Assembly: GCF_046719735.1 (NCBI RefSeq)
Contig: NZ_JAUTWQ010000008.1
Span: 62,001-126,000 of the forward strand
Length of the DNA: 64,000 bases
Direction of reading: 5' to 3'
DNA from: Halobacillus_B rhizosphaerae
GTDB taxonomy: Bacteria > Bacillota > Bacilli > Bacillales > Halobacillaceae
Shown here: positions 34,921 through 43,435 of the stretch, in pieces
Layout of the letters: every line of letters starts with the position of its first letter
Position numbering within the stretch: the stretch's first letter is position 1
Position numbers and translations under genes: made by a program
The notes under the pieces: model-generated
The model's input: the letters and a program-made list of their open reading frames with translations, nothing else
The model's database searches: none
What the model was told of the DNA's origin: nothing

Positions 34921-35400
34921 ATGGATCAATTCGCAATCCAATATGACTGGATCAAACGCACAAGAGAAACTTTATTTGAATACTGTGAAACGATGTCACC
35001 ATCCGATTATGTAAAAGAGCTTGAAAGTTTTGCGGGAGATTCCATTTGCAGTCTTCATGCTCATGTAGCCGGTTGTTATCGTGTCTGGATGGGGAAGCGT
35101 GCCCTTGGAAAATCCCTTCCCAAAATAACGCCAGAGTCCATTACCACTGTTCAGGACATGCGCGAGCTGTTTAAAGAAACGGATGAACTCGTCGAAGAAT
35201 TCCTGAATGAATTTGAAGGCAATTGGGATCAAACCGTTCAAGTATCCTTTGCAAGTGGTCATAGCATGCAGTTCACCTCCTTATGGCTTTTCACCCATCC
35301 GATTACCCACGAATTTCATCACAAAGGACAAATCGTCAAGATAGGCAGACAGCTTGGGTATGTCCCGCCTGAAACGGATCTCATTGAGCTTGATGAATGA
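34921..35400 (+). CDS. DinB-family protein
   Basis: 159 aa from ATG 34921 (GAGGGAGAG upstream; GTG 34915 is too close to the site). Four-helix DinB/YfiT fold: His in 'SLHAHVAGCYRVW' and the HxxxH pair 'THEFHHKGQI' form the metal site. DinB-fold proteins include thiol-dependent transferases and damage-induced proteins; the substrate here is unknown. Confidence 0.8.
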   Translation: MDQFAIQYDWIKRTRETLFEYCETMSPSDYVKELESFAGDSICSLHAHVAGCYRVWMGKRALGKSLPKITPESITTVQDMRELFKETDELVEEFLNEFEGNWDQTVQVSFASGHSMQFTSLWLFTHPITHEFHHKGQIVKIGRQLGYVPPETDLIELDE

Positions 35401-35472
35401 AATCTTAAAGCATCTGAAGATAGGAGTGGAAAGCGGCTCATTTCTTTCCATTCACAAGTGCTGTTACGTAAA

Positions 35473-35516
35473 GAAAACAACCTAACCCCTGATTCGTCAG
35501 GGGTTAGGTTGTTTTC
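35473..35516. terminator. Perfect 20-bp hairpin with TTCG loop
   Basis: GAAAACAACCTAACCCCTGA (35473-35492), TTCG (35493-35496), then the exact complement (35497-35516). The A/T-rich ends make it a bidirectional terminator. It follows dinB and precedes the next lipoprotein. Confidence 0.85.
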
Positions 35517-35587
35517 CATATCGAAGTTTGAGACCTTTCCTATTTTTAATGGTAGAACTGCCTTTGACACTTCGGGGAGGGATAGCG

Positions 35588-35962
35588 ATTAAAAAATTTA
35601 TTCTCTCAATACTTAGCATTTTATGGATTATTATTTTGGTTGGTTGTTCACAGCAAGGAGAATCCAGTAATAGTTGGGCGTATGACTTTGTTAAGTGGAA
35701 AGGGGAAAGTTATGTAGTTACTGAATCCGAACAGGTGGAAAAACAAGATATCGGTAAACCCTTAGGGGAAGTAGAAATCTATCTGGAACAAGAACAGAAT
35801 GAAACAACTAAAAATTCTTCCAATCTATTCAAGGAAGGAACTGAATATTTTATGATCAAAGGGATAAACACCTCTGAAGCCATAGCGGTACGAAGAGAAA
35901 ATGGGGATTATATAAAAGCCATTCATTCAAGCATTTGGAAAGAAAATCAACAAGAAAAATAA
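35588..35962 (+). CDS. Lipoprotein with apparent ATT start codon
   Basis: 124 aa from ATT 35588. GGGGAGGG (35574-35581) is 6 nt upstream, and the start gives a clean signal (M)KKFILSILSILWIIILVGC (Cys20). In-frame ATG 35549 and TTG 35528 have no ribosome binding site and would add a non-signal extension. The mature part resembles the 34445 lipoprotein ('GKPLGEVEIY', 'GTEYFMIKG'). Function unknown. Confidence 0.6.
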   Translation: MKKFILSILSILWIIILVGCSQQGESSNSWAYDFVKWKGESYVVTESEQVEKQDIGKPLGEVEIYLEQEQNETTKNSSNLFKEGTEYFMIKGINTSEAIAVRRENGDYIKAIHSSIWKENQQEK

Positions 35963-36016
35963 GCTTTACACTAAGGGAAAAGGTTCAAATCAAATTTGAG
36001 TGAGGAAGGTCGTTTC

Positions 36017-36520
36017 ATGAGAGAGGAAATTTATATTGAAGAAATGCTTCCAGAAGACTGGGGCCAAGTGAGCCAAATTTATAGGGAAGGAATAGAGACG
36101 GGATATGCAACCTTTGAAAAAGAAATTCCATCATGGAGAGCTTGGGATAACAGTCATTCACCTGAATGCCGAATCGTTGCCCGTTCAAAAGAGGGGATAT
36201 TAGGCTGGGCCGCTCTAAGCCCTGTCTCAAAGAGAAGTGTTTATGCAGGAGTTGCTGAAGTGAGTGTATATGTAAGCAAATGTAGTATGGGAAAAGGAAT
36301 AGGAGGGTTACTATTAAACGCACTTATTCAAAAAAGCGAGGAAAATGGATTTTGGACCCTGCAAGCTGGGATCTTACCAGAAAATAAAGCAAGTCTCAAA
36401 GTTCATTATAAAAATGGATTTCGAGAAGTTGGACGGCGGGAACGATTAGGGAAAATGGACGGAAGATGGCATGATAAGATTTTATTAGAAAGAAGAAGTG
36501 AAAAAGTCGGGGTTGATTAA
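36017..36520 (+). CDS. GNAT acetyltransferase, phosphinothricin/methionine-sulfoximine type
   Basis: 167 aa from ATG 36017 (GAGGAAGG 7 nt upstream). 'IYREGIETGYATFEKEIPSW', 'GWAALSPVSKRSVYAGVAEVSVYV' and 'NGFREVGRRERLGKMDGRWHD' are the PAT/YwnH/MnaT blocks. Such enzymes acetylate glutamate-like toxic amino acids. Confidence 0.85.
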   Translation: MREEIYIEEMLPEDWGQVSQIYREGIETGYATFEKEIPSWRAWDNSHSPECRIVARSKEGILGWAALSPVSKRSVYAGVAEVSVYVSKCSMGKGIGGLLLNALIQKSEENGFWTLQAGILPENKASLKVHYKNGFREVGRRERLGKMDGRWHDKILLERRSEKVGVD

Positions 36521-36551
36521 GCTCATCGTATAGACTCTGAAAAAGCGGGGG

Positions 36552-36773
36552 ATGGTTATCGGTGATAATAAAAAGGTTAGCTTAAGTGAGGAAAAGTTTC
36601 ACTATTTAATGGCTGGAGCGTCTCTGGTATCCTGGCTGCTGTATTTCGCAGCAAATCTAGATCGATATGATAAAGAAGAGTTATATTCAGGCATGATTTT
36701 CATTTGTTTAGCCGCGCCTTGTTACGCCGTTTGCGTTTTCCTCTATTACCGTTTACATATAAACAATACATAA
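36552..36773 (+). CDS. Two-helix small membrane protein
   Basis: 73 aa, helices about 19-34 and 46-66. GCGGGGG precedes the ATG closely. Starts 31 bp after the acetyltransferase, possibly same transcript. Unknown. Confidence 0.5.
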   Translation: MVIGDNKKVSLSEEKFHYLMAGASLVSWLLYFAANLDRYDKEELYSGMIFICLAAPCYAVCVFLYYRLHINNT

Positions 36774-36853
36774 GGGTCGATAGTTATAGCAATCCAGGTT
36801 GATTCTTAAAAGTAGCGATTTAGCAAACTTTCCATGCACAAAGGAGTGATCGT

Positions 36854-37039
36854 ATGAACAAATTGGTGCCAGCCATTTACCTATCTGTTTCCATTCTTTT
36901 GTTTACATTATTAGGGATTGCTCAAGGTTTTCCTCATGTTCATTTTAGTTATTCTCATAGTGTTGTACCTTGGTTTCCGTGGCTTGCTCTTGGATTGGGG
37001 ATATTTAGTCTCCTGAACAATGAGAGTCACGAGAAATAA
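36854..37039 (+). CDS. Two-helix small membrane protein
   Basis: 61 aa; helices about 4-24 and 39-54 with His residues in the loop 'GFPHVHFSYSHS'. AAAGGAGTGATCG precedes the ATG at good spacing. Unknown. Confidence 0.6.
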   Translation: MNKLVPAIYLSVSILLFTLLGIAQGFPHVHFSYSHSVVPWFPWLALGLGIFSLLNNESHEK

Positions 37040-37180
37040 CAGTTAGTAGAATTAAACTTTTAGTTCATCTCATTGATCTATCATCCTACTAATTATTAGT
37101 AGGTGGAGGAACAGTAATATATTCACCAAACAGTTTTTTCTATAACTTGTACAAAAAAATAATTGAAAAGAAGGTTTGCT

Positions 37181-37753
37181 ATGGGAAAAGTAATTGCTGG
37201 TATGACCATGTCTTTGGACGGTTTTATTAATGACAGAAACGGAAGCGCCAAACATCTTAATCCAGATTTCTCTGAACTCCTTGAGGCATTTTCTTTTAAA
37301 GAAATGACTAAAGAAACGGGTGCAGTTGTTATGGGGAGACATGTGTATGAGATGGCTGATCCATTTCTGTGGGCAAATGAGGACTATGAATTTCAAGTTC
37401 CCATCTTTGTCTTGACACACGCACCTCCAGCAAATTATCCCAAAGAAAATGATCGACTTAGCTTCACCTTTGTAACGGATGGGATTAAGAGTGCTGTTTC
37501 TCAAGCAAGGAAAGCAGCGGGTCATACTATTGTTCAAGTTATAGGTGGGGCAAGCACCATTCAGCAATGCCTTAATTCGGGGCATTGTGATGAATTACAC
37601 ATAGATATTATGCCGATTCTTCTTGGGCAAGGACTAAAACTATTCGAGAATATTGACACTGAAAAGGTAAGGATTGAAAGAATTAAAGTTGAAGAAACTA
37701 CTTCTATTAGAACAAGTATTAGATTCAAGGTTACCACGAGCCCTGGTAGATAA
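37181..37753 (+). CDS. Dihydrofolate reductase-fold (RibD C-terminal-like) protein
   Basis: 190 aa from ATG 37181 (GAAGG upstream). 'MTMSLDGFINDRNGSAKHL', 'GAVVMGRHVYE' and 'VQVIGGASTIQQCL' match the YwjB/YyaP group of RibD-C/DHFR-like reductases, which bind NADPH. It is not a true folate-specific DHFR. Substrate unknown. Confidence 0.82.
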   Translation: MGKVIAGMTMSLDGFINDRNGSAKHLNPDFSELLEAFSFKEMTKETGAVVMGRHVYEMADPFLWANEDYEFQVPIFVLTHAPPANYPKENDRLSFTFVTDGIKSAVSQARKAAGHTIVQVIGGASTIQQCLNSGHCDELHIDIMPILLGQGLKLFENIDTEKVRIERIKVEETTSIRTSIRFKVTTSPGR

Positions 37754-37829
37754 AGGGTCAGAAGGTTGAAGCAGCATCTCACGACTTTCACGGGAATTTA
37801 AAGTAAGCAACATTTACTGAAATCGAGTT

Positions 37830-37879
37830 TTATACAATCAAGGGCGATTGCTAAAATGCAATCGCCCTTGATTGTATAA
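37830..37879. terminator. Perfect 22-bp hairpin
   Basis: Arms 37830-37851 and 37858-37879 are exact complements around TAAAAT. The GC core AGGGCGATTGC sits within AT-rich ends. Likely a bidirectional terminator after the reductase gene. Confidence 0.75.
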
Positions 37880-38010
37880 GTAGAGGAGCTATTATCTAAA
37901 GAACAGAGGTGCCAGAAATAATCATTTGATGATAGTACTTCTCATATTAATGAAACTTTCAAAGTAATACATCGTCTAATTTAATACCTGTACACAAGGA
38001 GGAAAATCCT

Positions 38011-38397
38011 ATGAAAAAAATAGGGTTGGTCATAGTTATTTCGATTGTAAGCATTACTTTGTCTGCTTGTTCAGATCAAAATGAACAAGCAAGTAAAACC
38101 GACCCAAAAGTTACTCATAACCAAACAAAAGTCACAAATAAAGATGTCAGAGAGGATGTTTGGGAACAACTTACAGAAGAGAAGAAAGAACATATCGTAG
38201 GCTCTGGGAAGGAAGCAAGTATTCAGCAGATCACTCTTAGAGAAGGAATGGGAATGATTAAAGATAACAACTTTATTGGAAAAGAAGTTTATTTAGTGGA
38301 TTTTCCTTCAGACGAAGATAACCCTACATTAGGTGGTATTGGAGTTTATGCAGATAGCAAAAGTCATAAAATCATTGGATTCGGGTACAGAGATTAA
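38011..38397 (+). CDS. Lipoprotein, unknown
   Basis: 128 aa with lipobox LSAC (Cys20), a polar linker and a soluble domain ending 'LGGIGVYADSKSHKIIGFGYRD'. AAGGAGGAAAATCC precedes the ATG. No family recognised. Confidence 0.65.
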   Translation: MKKIGLVIVISIVSITLSACSDQNEQASKTDPKVTHNQTKVTNKDVREDVWEQLTEEKKEHIVGSGKEASIQQITLREGMGMIKDNNFIGKEVYLVDFPSDEDNPTLGGIGVYADSKSHKIIGFGYRD

Positions 38398-38438
38398 AAG
38401 GCAGTAGCTTTATGTAATTCAATGATTGGAGAGAACGC

Positions 38439-38636
38439 ATGAGTTATAAAAAAAGATTACTATTTGCGTTAGGGATGGCCGCATTAATGGCTGGAATCTC
38501 CCTTTTTCTAAGCTTTCTAAACAATGAAGGAATGAACAAAAATCATTTAATAGGCAGTGTAATAGCAGGAGTTATTATAGGTTATTGGTTTATACCATCT
38601 GCCTTAAAGAAGAAGCCTCGGAAGTCTAATAATTGA
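38439..38636 (+). CDS. Two-helix small membrane protein
   Basis: 65 aa; helices about 6-26 and 36-54, basic C-terminus 'KKKPRKSNN'. GGAGAGAACGC precedes the ATG. Unknown. Confidence 0.6.
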   Translation: MSYKKRLLFALGMAALMAGISLFLSFLNNEGMNKNHLIGSVIAGVIIGYWFIPSALKKKPRKSNN

Positions 38637-38744
38637 TTTCAATGTAAAAGGGATAGTTCTGGTTAAAAATTAATTCAAATTTGCTTAATTAATCTAGGAG
38701 TCTAGATAAGCGGGTACATAAAAGAAGCGTTTAGGAGTGGGAGC

Positions 38745-39272
38745 ATGGAAAAGTGGGACATTTACGACAAGGACAGAAACCTGACGGGCAAGCAGATGTA
38801 CCGTGGAGATCCCTTTGAACAAGGTGCTTATCATGTAGTCATTCATGTTTGTTTTTTTAATCAAAAAGGTGAAATGCTGATTCAACAGCGTCAGCCAGAT
38901 AAGGAAGATTGGAAGAACATGTGGGATATTACCGTAGGAGGCAGTGCTATCGCAGGTGAGACCAGTCAACAAGCAGCGGAACGAGAGGTGAAAGAAGAAC
39001 TTGGGTACACACTGAACCTTCGAAATTGCCGCCCTTCTCTTACTGCTAACTTTGAAAATGGTTTTGATGATTATTATCTTATGGAAAGCGATGTAAAGAT
39101 CTCAAACCTTCCCCTGCCGACTGAAGAAGTAAAGCAGGTAAGATGGTCGTCAAAGGATGACATTGTCCAGATGATTTCAGAAGGTATCTTTATTCCTTAT
39201 CATGCGTCGTTGATTGAATTATTGTTTGATATGAGAAAGAACATGGGAGCACATAACGAAAGAAAAGAATAA
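38745..39272 (+). CDS. NUDIX hydrolase (YfcD/IDI-like)
   Basis: 175 aa. The Nudix box runs 'GGSAIAGETSQQAAEREVKEELG'-like, starting at about residue 65. The N-terminal 'WDIYDKDRNLTGK' and 'GAYHVVIHVCFFNQKGEMLIQQR' match the isopentenyl-diphosphate-isomerase-like Nudix group. It hydrolyses a nucleoside diphosphate derivative of unknown identity. TTAGGAGTGGG precedes the ATG. Confidence 0.85.
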   Translation: MEKWDIYDKDRNLTGKQMYRGDPFEQGAYHVVIHVCFFNQKGEMLIQQRQPDKEDWKNMWDITVGGSAIAGETSQQAAEREVKEELGYTLNLRNCRPSLTANFENGFDDYYLMESDVKISNLPLPTEEVKQVRWSSKDDIVQMISEGIFIPYHASLIELLFDMRKNMGAHNERKE

Positions 39273-39438
39273 GCTTGTTTTCAGGTTCCAGACATACATA
39301 TGAAAAATAAGGAAGCTAGATTATAAAATCGCTTGATGCAATAAGAGGGAGTCCCTTTTCTTTTAGGGTTAAAAAAAATAGCTGCGTTCCACAGTTAGAT
39401 TAAATGGATAGTAATCTTCAGAGAGAGGAGAAATTCTA

Positions 39439-40056
39439 GTGCCAAATACAAACGGACTCGGTAAAGTTGTGGTTCTAAATGGAACTCCTCGGTCAGGAAA
39501 ATCAAGTATAGCTTCAAGTGTCCAGGATACTTTTGATGGTGTTTGGATCAATCTAGGCGTGGATTCATTTATGAAAATGACACCTCAGCGTTACCAGCCG
39601 GGGATAGGGTTAAGACCAGGTGGAGAACGTCCCGACCTAGAGCCGTTAATTGTTACTTTATATCAAGCCATGTATGAGTCAATTGCTTCACACAGTCGAC
39701 TGGGATTAAACGTAGTAGTGGATGTTGGTCATCATGATTTCTATTCAACTAAAACGGGGATCCTTTCTAACTGTGCAAAGATTTTAAAAGACTTCCCGGT
39801 GTTGTTCGTAGGTATCCACTGCCCCTTGGATGTAGTCATGAAGCGACGTATTGAAACATGGGATTCAGGCTACACGGAAGATGGAAGTATACCTCAGCCT
39901 GTGATGCTATGGCAAAAGTTCGTTCATTTACCTGGTATTTATGATTTGGAACTGGATACATCTGTTTTATCCCCTAAAGAATGTGCAGATGTCATTAGAA
40001 AGCGATTAGAAACAGATCCATATGGTCATGCATTTAGGCGAATTGCAGATAAATAA
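39439..40056 (+). CDS. Chloramphenicol phosphotransferase-like P-loop protein
   Basis: 205 aa, GTG start after GAGAGGAG. Walker A 'GTPRSGKSS' (about 15-23), 'LGVDSFMKM' with the Asp expected to be catalytic, and the late 'ALDVVMKRRIETWDSG'-like lid region match the CPT family. Such enzymes phosphorylate small alcohols; resistance is a possibility, not shown. Accessory gene. Confidence 0.8.
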   Translation: MPNTNGLGKVVVLNGTPRSGKSSIASSVQDTFDGVWINLGVDSFMKMTPQRYQPGIGLRPGGERPDLEPLIVTLYQAMYESIASHSRLGLNVVVDVGHHDFYSTKTGILSNCAKILKDFPVLFVGIHCPLDVVMKRRIETWDSGYTEDGSIPQPVMLWQKFVHLPGIYDLELDTSVLSPKECADVIRKRLETDPYGHAFRRIADK

Positions 40057-40181
40057 ATTGTTCATGTAGTAACCCTAATAGAACAGAGTGTTATCTCTAA
40101 TAACAGGAAGATCATTGAAACTTAAGTGACTTAACAACGTAAAACATAACAAGGAAACTCATTTCAGGAGGAGTGTAGAGG

Positions 40182-40256
40182 ATGGGTTCTTTAATCGGCG
40201 TTGGGATTGCAATGGTTATTGCTCTCAGTATTTTTGTAAAATCAAGCAAGAAATAA
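40182..40256 (+). CDS. 24-aa single-helix membrane peptide
   Basis: Reads MGSLIGVGIAMVIALSIF then VKSSKK and stop. AGGAGG (40166-40171) sits 10 nt upstream. One helix with a basic end. It resembles the 28-aa peptide at 53256-53342 (shared LIGVG and SS...K ends). Function unknown; a toxin-like, regulatory or sporulation peptide are all possible. Confidence 0.5.
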   Translation: MGSLIGVGIAMVIALSIFVKSSKK

Positions 40257-40367
40257 CTTGATGACTTGGATGCAACCGGATGAAAACAAGGGATATTAAA
40301 ATCGAACTTGAATAAGTTCAGAAGGAAAAGAATATCAGTTGTAGTGAAACGGGGAGGTATTCGAAAC

Positions 40368-40973
40368 TTGGGAAGAGCCATCTCTAAAAATGAAGTGCGT
40401 GGAACTGCTTCAGGTGTATTTTTTATGGCATTTTTCGGAACAGCATGGGCAGGGATAGGAATGGGGGGACTTCAAGGGTGGGGATCGAACTGGGTGTTAC
40501 CCATTGTTTTACTGATTGCGATTGCGTTGTTGGTTAGCTGCTTTATGTTGGTGGCGGTTTCAAGAGGTCTTTCGAAATCTGTAAGTGAAGAAGGGGCACG
40601 TCAAGGAAAACGTATCGGTATTGGTTTCGGGATTACTTTCGGCGCTGAAGGTTTCTTGATTGCAATGGCCAGCATTATTTGCAATGCAACAGACCACTTC
40701 GAATATTTTTTCCCAGTGATGGCACTAATTGTAGGTGTTCATTTTTTTCCTTTGGCCCGCCTTTTTCGGGTTAACGTTCACTATGTGACAGGCACTTTGA
40801 TTTGTCTTCTAGGTATTGTCACCTTCTTCATACCTGAGATCATGCACATAGGACAGCACGAGATTATTGCGAGCTGGGCATTCCTTGGTTTTGGCACTGC
40901 GCTCATTTTATGGGGAACGGGATTTACTATTTTCCTTATGGGGCAGAGATTACTAAGAATGGCAAAAGTTTAG
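40368..40973 (+). CDS. Six-helix membrane protein, unknown
   Basis: 201 aa from TTG 40368, where GGGGAGG lies 10 nt upstream; the frame is open back to a TTG at 40308 without a site. Six hydrophobic helices, Gly-rich 'GTAWAGIGMGGLQGWGSNW'. No family named. An intrinsic terminator follows. Confidence 0.6.
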   Translation: MGRAISKNEVRGTASGVFFMAFFGTAWAGIGMGGLQGWGSNWVLPIVLLIAIALLVSCFMLVAVSRGLSKSVSEEGARQGKRIGIGFGITFGAEGFLIAMASIICNATDHFEYFFPVMALIVGVHFFPLARLFRVNVHYVTGTLICLLGIVTFFIPEIMHIGQHEIIASWAFLGFGTALILWGTGFTIFLMGQRLLRMAKV

Positions 40974-40990
40974 GAATGGAATACATTTGG

Positions 40991-41022
40991 AGCGATTGTT
41001 CAATTCGAGCAATCGTTTTTTC
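40991..41022 (+). terminator. Intrinsic terminator
   Basis: AGCGATTGTT / GAGCAATCGT hairpin followed by TTTTTTC. Confidence 0.8.
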
Positions 41023-41139
41023 GTTCATGGGCAAGGTAGTGAAAAGTTCAGGTTAGAGTACATAAGTTTTTTTGAAACAAATCAGGACCTTTTTCGTATA
41101 GATAGTTGGAAATAAAATGTAAGCGATGGAGGATTATTG

Positions 41140-41397
41140 ATGTTAGGAATAAAGGTGAAAGAGGAGAGCGGAAGTGTCATTATTTCGTGGCAGCTTAGCA
41201 GAGTGGAGATACCAAAGAATGAAATTACAGAAGTCTTAAATGATAGCACTTATGGTGGAGAAGAGCGAACCGCGGTTAGAATCGGGTACCCTTATGCTAC
41301 GACGGAAAGGGTTGTAATAAAAACAAGCAGCCAGAGTTACATACTTTTTACGAACGACACCTCGATTAGAAATAAAGTAGAGGGCATGATTAAATAA
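41140..41397 (+). CDS. SunI/YnzG-like PH-domain protein (sublancin-immunity family)
   Basis: 85 aa from ATG 41140 (GGAGG 7 nt upstream). 'MLGIKVKEESGSVIISWQLSRVEIP', 'TAVRIGYPYATTERVVIKT' and 'SYILFTND' match the SunI group, which in B. subtilis confers immunity to sublancin 168. No sublancin-like peptide or modification gene was seen nearby, so it is an orphan immunity-type gene. A general PH-domain role is equally possible. Confidence 0.75.
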   Translation: MLGIKVKEESGSVIISWQLSRVEIPKNEITEVLNDSTYGGEERTAVRIGYPYATTERVVIKTSSQSYILFTNDTSIRNKVEGMIK

Positions 41398-41456
41398 TTT
41401 CATAGAAGAAACGGTTCGGATATTACAGGAATTTATTATTAGTGGGGGGACTACTT

Positions 41457-41678
41457 GTGAAAATACTTAAAATCATTTTGGCAACTGTTGGAGTTGCTAT
41501 GTCCAGTTATGGTTTGATAACTGGAACAATTGGAATAATAGTACCTTATGTTCTGCTAGCAATGGGCGGAATGCTTCTTGTTACGGGTGTTAAAGAATTT
41601 CAAAAAAGAAAACCAAATGCTTTCACATCCCTCATTGCCGCAGGGTTTATTATTTTCGTAGCGGTTTATACTTTATAA
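41457..41678 (+). CDS. Small membrane protein, unknown
   Basis: 73 aa from GTG 41457 (GGGGGGA about 7 nt upstream). Helices about 3-19, 23-42 and 54-71. Two short genes with similar features follow. Unknown function. Confidence 0.55.
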   Translation: MKILKIILATVGVAMSSYGLITGTIGIIVPYVLLAMGGMLLVTGVKEFQKRKPNAFTSLIAAGFIIFVAVYTL

Positions 41679-41823
41679 CCGGGTACATGGGCGAGTGCAG
41701 ATTGAAATTTAAAGTAGAAAAAGTAAATTAGAATATTAACCTATCGAATTAATAGCTGCATGGTGACTATCGCTTATTGAAGGCAGGGAGAAGATCGTCA
41801 ATTTATATGGAGGATACAAGGAA

Positions 41824-42000
41824 ATGGAAAATAGATTCATATTAATCATAGTATTATTTTTTGTTTTAGGTTCAGCAGCGTTAAGTAGTTTGAATACGCT
41901 TAGCTATACTTACAAGTCAGTATTTTATGGTGTCGGCATGCCCGTTTTAATTGTATTAGGGTTAGTAAGTCTATTTAAATCTTTCAAAAAGAATTCATGA
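41824..42000 (+). CDS. 58-aa two-helix membrane protein
   Basis: Starts MENRFILIIVLFFVLGSAAL and ends FKSFKKNS. GGAGG (41809-41813) is 10 nt before the ATG, and an intrinsic terminator follows the stop. Unknown. Confidence 0.55.
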   Translation: MENRFILIIVLFFVLGSAALSSLNTLSYTYKSVFYGVGMPVLIVLGLVSLFKSFKKNS

Positions 42001-42054
42001 TTTCTATGTTAATCCGAAATCTATTGCAGGTTATCTGGTAATCAGGCTGAATGA

Positions 42055-42096
42055 GATGGGGCAGCTCTAACAAAAGAGTTCGCTCCATTTTTATTT
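42055..42096 (+). terminator. Probable intrinsic terminator
   Basis: ATGGGGCAGCTCT / AGAGTTCGCTCCAT with loop AACAAA, then TTTTTATTTT. Confidence 0.6.
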
Positions 42097-42304
42097 TGAC
42101 TGGAGAAGGTAAAAGAGAGCTGGATACCTGCATTGAATCCATAAAACGAAGAGTTAGATAAAAGCAGGAATCTTTATAATTAAATCGAATGCTTAGTTAA
42201 ACCCTTACTCTTGATATCTGCCTCCATTGTAAGGACGTTGTAGCTTATTGCTCATAATGATGAAGTTAATTGGATGAAAAATTCTCTAATAAGGAGTCAA
42301 TAAG
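42097..42304. other. Intergenic stretch
   Basis: AT-rich; nothing recognised beyond the ribosome binding site of the next gene (AAGGAG, 42290s). Confidence 0.4.
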
Positions 42305-42757
42305 ATGGGGAAAAACAAATTACTAAGAATGGACAATATTGGGATCGCTGTAGAATCCCTTGATGACGCCATCTCTTTCTTCAAGGAAATTGGATTAGAG
42401 CTTGAAGGGAGAACCACAGTGGAAGGAGAATGGTCGGGGAACGTAACCGGTTTGGGTTCTCAGAGCGTTGAGATTGCGATGATGGTTACTCCAGATGGCA
42501 ACAGCCGAATTGAACTTTCACAATTTCTCACCCCGCCAACGATATCAGATCACCGGAACGCTCCAGTCAACTCCCTTGGTTATATGCGCGTCATGTTCGC
42601 CGTTGAAGACATTGACGAAATGGTAGCGAGGCTCTCTAAGCATGGGGCTCAGCTCGTTGGGGAAGTGGTTCAGTATGAAGACTCATATCGGCTCTGCTAC
42701 ATTCGTGGAGTCGAAGGACTTCTAATCGGTTTAGCGGAAGAACTCGGTAACAAGTAA
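42305..42757 (+). CDS. VOC-family (glyoxalase/bleomycin-resistance-like) protein
   Basis: 150 aa. Two beta-alpha-beta modules: 'DNIGIAVESLDDAISFFKEIGLELEGR' and 'LGYMRVMFAVEDIDEMVARLSKHGAQLVGE'. Likely a small metalloenzyme; substrate unknown. AAGGAG 9 nt upstream. Confidence 0.82.
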   Translation: MGKNKLLRMDNIGIAVESLDDAISFFKEIGLELEGRTTVEGEWSGNVTGLGSQSVEIAMMVTPDGNSRIELSQFLTPPTISDHRNAPVNSLGYMRVMFAVEDIDEMVARLSKHGAQLVGEVVQYEDSYRLCYIRGVEGLLIGLAEELGNK

Positions 42758-42878
42758 CCTCCAATGCTGCAGTCCTAGAAGGTTTATCCAAAGAACCTGT
42801 TCGATCTTAAGAAAAAAACATACTGGGAATTTGTAAAAAGGGAAACAAGAGAAATTATTGATGAGAGAGGGGGTTTAC

Positions 42879-43400
42879 ATGCATATAACTATGACACGAT
42901 GTACTTTGGAAGATTCCCAAATGCTTCAAGAAATTGGCTGTGAGACGTTTAAGGAGACCTTTGAAGATCAGAATTCTCCAGAAAATATGAAGTCCTATTT
43001 GGAAGAGGCATTTAACATAAAGCAAGTAGAAAATGAATTATCTAATCCTTCATCGCAATTCTTTATTGTTTCTGTTCATAATGAAATCGCTGGATATTTA
43101 AAGGTTAATACTGGGGATGCTCAATCTGAAGAAATGGATGATGACTCTCTTGAAATCGAGCGGATTTACATTATCCATAAATTTCAGAAACTTGGACTTG
43201 GTAAATATCTGTTTAATACAGCCTTGGACATTGCTTTTAAAGAGAATAAAAGTAGGATCTGGCTTGGTGTATGGGAAAAGAATGAGAAGGCTATTTCTTT
43301 TTACAGTAGATTGGGCTTTGTTAAAACAGGAGAGCACTCTTTTTTTATGGGGGATGAAGAACAAACGGACTTCATCATGGTTAAAAGGCTCCGATCTTAA
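42879..43400 (+). CDS. GNAT acetyltransferase, PaiA-like
   Basis: 173 aa from ATG 42879 (GAGGGGG 6 nt upstream). 'IYIIHKFQKLGLGKYLFNTA' is the acetyl-CoA loop; 'WLGVWEKNEKAISFYSRLGFV' and 'HSFFMGDEEQTDFIM' are close to the B. subtilis PaiA spermidine/spermine acetyltransferase. A polyamine substrate is inferred. Confidence 0.85.
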   Translation: MHITMTRCTLEDSQMLQEIGCETFKETFEDQNSPENMKSYLEEAFNIKQVENELSNPSSQFFIVSVHNEIAGYLKVNTGDAQSEEMDDDSLEIERIYIIHKFQKLGLGKYLFNTALDIAFKENKSRIWLGVWEKNEKAISFYSRLGFVKTGEHSFFMGDEEQTDFIMVKRLRS

Positions 43401-43435
43401 AGTAAAGAAGTTAGATTCGATACAAATCTGCTTCG

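Noticed and set aside
37070..37585. 171-codon reverse frame over the DHFR-fold gene
   Set aside because: Antisense shadow; the forward frame has clear family motifs.
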